Source of the DNA: a candidate division CSSED10-310 bacterium
GTDB lineage: Bacteria; CSSED10-310
Direction: 5' to 3'
NCBI GenBank assembly: GCA_016931515.1
Contig: JAFGEQ010000015.1
Coordinates: 181,355 to 245,354 of the forward strand
Length of the DNA: 64,000 nt
Positions 62,336 through 64,000 of the stretch are shown here, piece after piece. Each line of letters starts with the position of its first letter. Within the stretch, counting starts at the first letter, position 1. A model generated the notes under the pieces. It did not search any database, was not told the DNA's origin, and saw nothing but the letters and a program-made list of their open reading frames with translations. The translations under genes and the position numbers were made by a program.

Positions 62336-63793
62336 ATGACGAGAAGATTACTCTCTGTCCTCATTATCCTGCTCACTGGATGCGCCCATCTGCCACACAC
62401 TCCGTTCGATGCCCGGGAAACCGTGCCTGCCGCAGCGCTGGTATCGGATTTCGATCTGATGCGGTCGGCACTGGAACAGGCGCATCCCGGTCTGTATGAT
62501 TTCACCGTAAAAACCGAAATGGATGCCCTGTTCGTCTCTATCAGGGCGGAACTCACGCACGGGATGACCGAATCGGATTTTCTTCGCCGGATCGCTCCGC
62601 TGAACGGAGCCATCGGGTGCGGGCACACGGCGATCCTGCCGTCCGTCGCAATGCGGACGTATCTGATGGAAAATGCAGGCCTGTTCCCATGCGATGTGCG
62701 GATCGCAGGAGGCGACATGTTCGTGTTCCGATGTTATGTACCGAGACATGAGGACCTGAAAGGGAAAAAGATAGTGTCCATCAACGGGACTCCGGCGGAC
62801 GATCTGATTGAGCAGTTCAACGAGGTCCTGCCGACCGACGGACGCAACGTAACGCATCAGTATAAACTGCTCGACGGGCGGATGCGGTATTACTATGCGG
62901 CGTTTATCGGGATGCCCGGAGCATTCGCGATCACGCTCGCGGATGATCACCGGGACAGCAGTCTCAGCATGACCGTGACTCTGCCGGCCATGGCGGAATC
63001 AGCGCTTCGAACGCATACGGATTATGTCAGCCCGGATTCGGATGATCGGGACCTTTTAACCTTTGATATTCAGGAAGATGCGTCGACAGCCGTCATGACG
63101 ATCCGGTCTTTTGGCGGATCAGAAGATTACATGCCTTTTCTCGAAAATTCGTTCAAAGAACTGCGGGACAAGACCATCGACAACCTTATCGTCGACCTGC
63201 GCGACAATGGCGGCGGGGAGGATGAATACGGAGCGGCGCTGGCGGCATATCTGCTCGATCAGCCGTTCCGCTATTACCGATCGCTGGATGTAAAAACCGA
63301 TCACATCGATTTCCAGCGATACACCGACCTGACACGCAGCGATATTCATGAAATGCAAAGCATGATCGTCAAGAGTGACGACGGCTGGTATCACGTCGGA
63401 CTCGAGCATCACCCATGTTTGTCTCAAATCACCCCCCGGGAGCCGGGTTTTCGAGGGAAAGTGCTGGTGTTGATCGACGGCGGAAGCTTTTCGGCGACGT
63501 CCGAAGTTGCGGCCATTCTGCAAGAACATCACCGGGCCGAATTCATCGGCGAGGAGACCGGAGGTCGCTGCTCCGGAAACAACAGCGGTTACATGACGAT
63601 TCTCACCCTGCCGGAAACCGGCATCCGGGTCGTGCTGCCGTTCGTCCGGTATGTGCTTGAAGTCGATGGGTGCGACCATCCGGACAGGGGTGTCTTTCCT
63701 GATTATTTTGTCGAACCATCAATTGATGATGTAATCAATGGTATCGACAGGGTGATGATGGAGGCGGAGGGGATGTTGAAGATTGAAAATTGA
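62336..63793 (+). CDS. S41-family peptidase lipoprotein
   Basis: A 485-residue lipoprotein (lipobox LLTGC16, Ala next, so probably outer membrane). The N-terminal domain has DLMRSALEQAHPGLYDF and His97 in AIGCGHTAIL; the S41 core has NLIVDLRDNGGGEDEYGAAL, VLVLIDGGSFSATSEVAAIL with Ser386 as nucleophile, and FIGEETGGRCSGNNSGY with Glu406. The Lys of classical processing proteases is Arg411, so a Ser/His/Glu-type site is more likely. It is the intact paralogue of the gene at 56039. AAGGAGG lies eight bases before the ATG; the frame extends 43 codons upstream without support. Confidence 0.88.
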   Translation: MTRRLLSVLIILLTGCAHLPHTPFDARETVPAAALVSDFDLMRSALEQAHPGLYDFTVKTEMDALFVSIRAELTHGMTESDFLRRIAPLNGAIGCGHTAILPSVAMRTYLMENAGLFPCDVRIAGGDMFVFRCYVPRHEDLKGKKIVSINGTPADDLIEQFNEVLPTDGRNVTHQYKLLDGRMRYYYAAFIGMPGAFAITLADDHRDSSLSMTVTLPAMAESALRTHTDYVSPDSDDRDLLTFDIQEDASTAVMTIRSFGGSEDYMPFLENSFKELRDKTIDNLIVDLRDNGGGEDEYGAALAAYLLDQPFRYYRSLDVKTDHIDFQRYTDLTRSDIHEMQSMIVKSDDGWYHVGLEHHPCLSQITPREPGFRGKVLVLIDGGSFSATSEVAAILQEHHRAEFIGEETGGRCSGNNSGYMTILTLPETGIRVVLPFVRYVLEVDGCDHPDRGVFPDYFVEPSIDDVINGIDRVMMEAEGMLKIEN

Positions 63794-63813
63794 AAGTTGA
63801 AAGAGCTTCACTT

Positions 63814-63924
63814 CCCTCACCCCGGCCTTCGGCCGACCCTCTCCCATCCGCTACGCTGGGCGCTGCGCTCCCTCACCCGCCGTCCTCCGGACGGCACCCT
63901 CTCCCATCCGCTACGCTGGGAGAG
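63814..63924. repeat. Two tandem ~60-base extragenic units (REP-like)
   Basis: ACCCTCTCCCATCCGCTACG occurs at 63836 and again at 63896, each time continuing CTGGG, as part of 60-base units that also share CCCTCACCC and hold a hairpin (GGCCTTCGGCC; CCGTCCTCCGGACGG). They lie after the S41 lipoprotein and code for nothing. Confidence 0.7.
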
Positions 63925-64000
63925 ATAATATGAGAAGGCTGACCCCCCTGCGAAGTATAGTATAAACTATCTTCAAGTTACTTTAACCCGTGCTTTACGC

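Noticed and set aside
1..64000. CRISPR array, tRNA, rRNA, prophage or transposase gene
   Set aside because: No evenly spaced direct repeats, cloverleaf-like segment or recombinase motif was found by eye; a covariance-model search could still reveal small RNAs.

Overview
The window looks like a chromosomal segment from an uncultivated diderm (Gram-negative type) bacterium, with no rRNA or tRNA gene, phage or insertion sequence that I could recognise. The outer-membrane lifestyle is inferred from an LpxL/HtrB-type lipid acyltransferase, several lipoprotein signal peptides, a large beta-helix (autotransporter/Pmp-like) exoprotein and many glycosyltransferases. Ser/Thr/Pro-rich 'TPTP' linkers, GEVED-type repeats, gingipain-like proteases with dockerin-like tails and LPATG/IPATG C-terminal tails suggest a surface-rich member of a poorly characterised phylum. 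I cannot name the taxon. TGA works as an ordinary stop in many genes here, so the code is standard.

Layout. 1-5.4 kb: a truncated ABC peptide-binding protein gene, then three family-4 glycosyltransferases and an Smr protein; two of the glycosyltransferases are tail-to-tail paralogues around the Smr gene. 5.5-11.2 kb: housekeeping-type genes (SDR39U1-type epimerase, CinA, an asparagine-synthase-like enzyme, RluA-type pseudouridine synthase, M55 D-aminopeptidase). 11.3-18.5 kb: a secreted trypsin-like protease, a small membrane-tail ORF, and a lipoprotein pair (a 897-residue protein of unknown function and an alkaline-phosphatase/sulfatase superfamily enzyme with a Thr in the nucleophile position). 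18.6-29.1 kb: elongation factor G, a YfhO-like membrane protein, then a minus-strand run of acyltransferase, three glycosyltransferases and a type I glutamine synthetase.

29.2-46.1 kb is the exoprotein island. One C13 (legumain-like) and two C25 (gingipain-like) cysteine proteases, whose catalytic domains belong to different families, carry the same C-terminal array: a beta-sandwich, an FN3-like domain, a MAM/jelly-roll-like domain and a paired EF-hand dockerin-like tail. Most are followed by clear hairpin terminators. Next come a two-repeat GEVED-type protein ending in IPATG plus a membrane segment, a small exported protein ending in a perfect LPATG sorting-type tail, and a giant beta-helix gene split by a single in-frame TGA.

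46.2-64 kb: an SGNH hydrolase with a near-consensus promoter, a second glycosylation cluster (GT4, methyltransferase, GT39-type mannosyltransferase), APH-type kinase, GNAT, an unknown secreted protein, nitroreductase, two paralogous S41-family proteins, a small DUF4405-like membrane protein ending in a G-quadruplex-forming repeat, a kelch-like exoprotein whose C-terminal domain matches that of the trypsin-like protease, DUF488, a small-protein/nucleotidyltransferase pair, and extragenic repeats.

The genes suggest a cell that invests in surface glycans and in a set of secreted proteases and display proteins kept at or near the surface by shared C-terminal modules. The most notable items are the shared module array on unrelated proteases, the LPATG-type tails, the new C-terminal domain shared by two distant exoproteins, and the TGA-split beta-helix gene.
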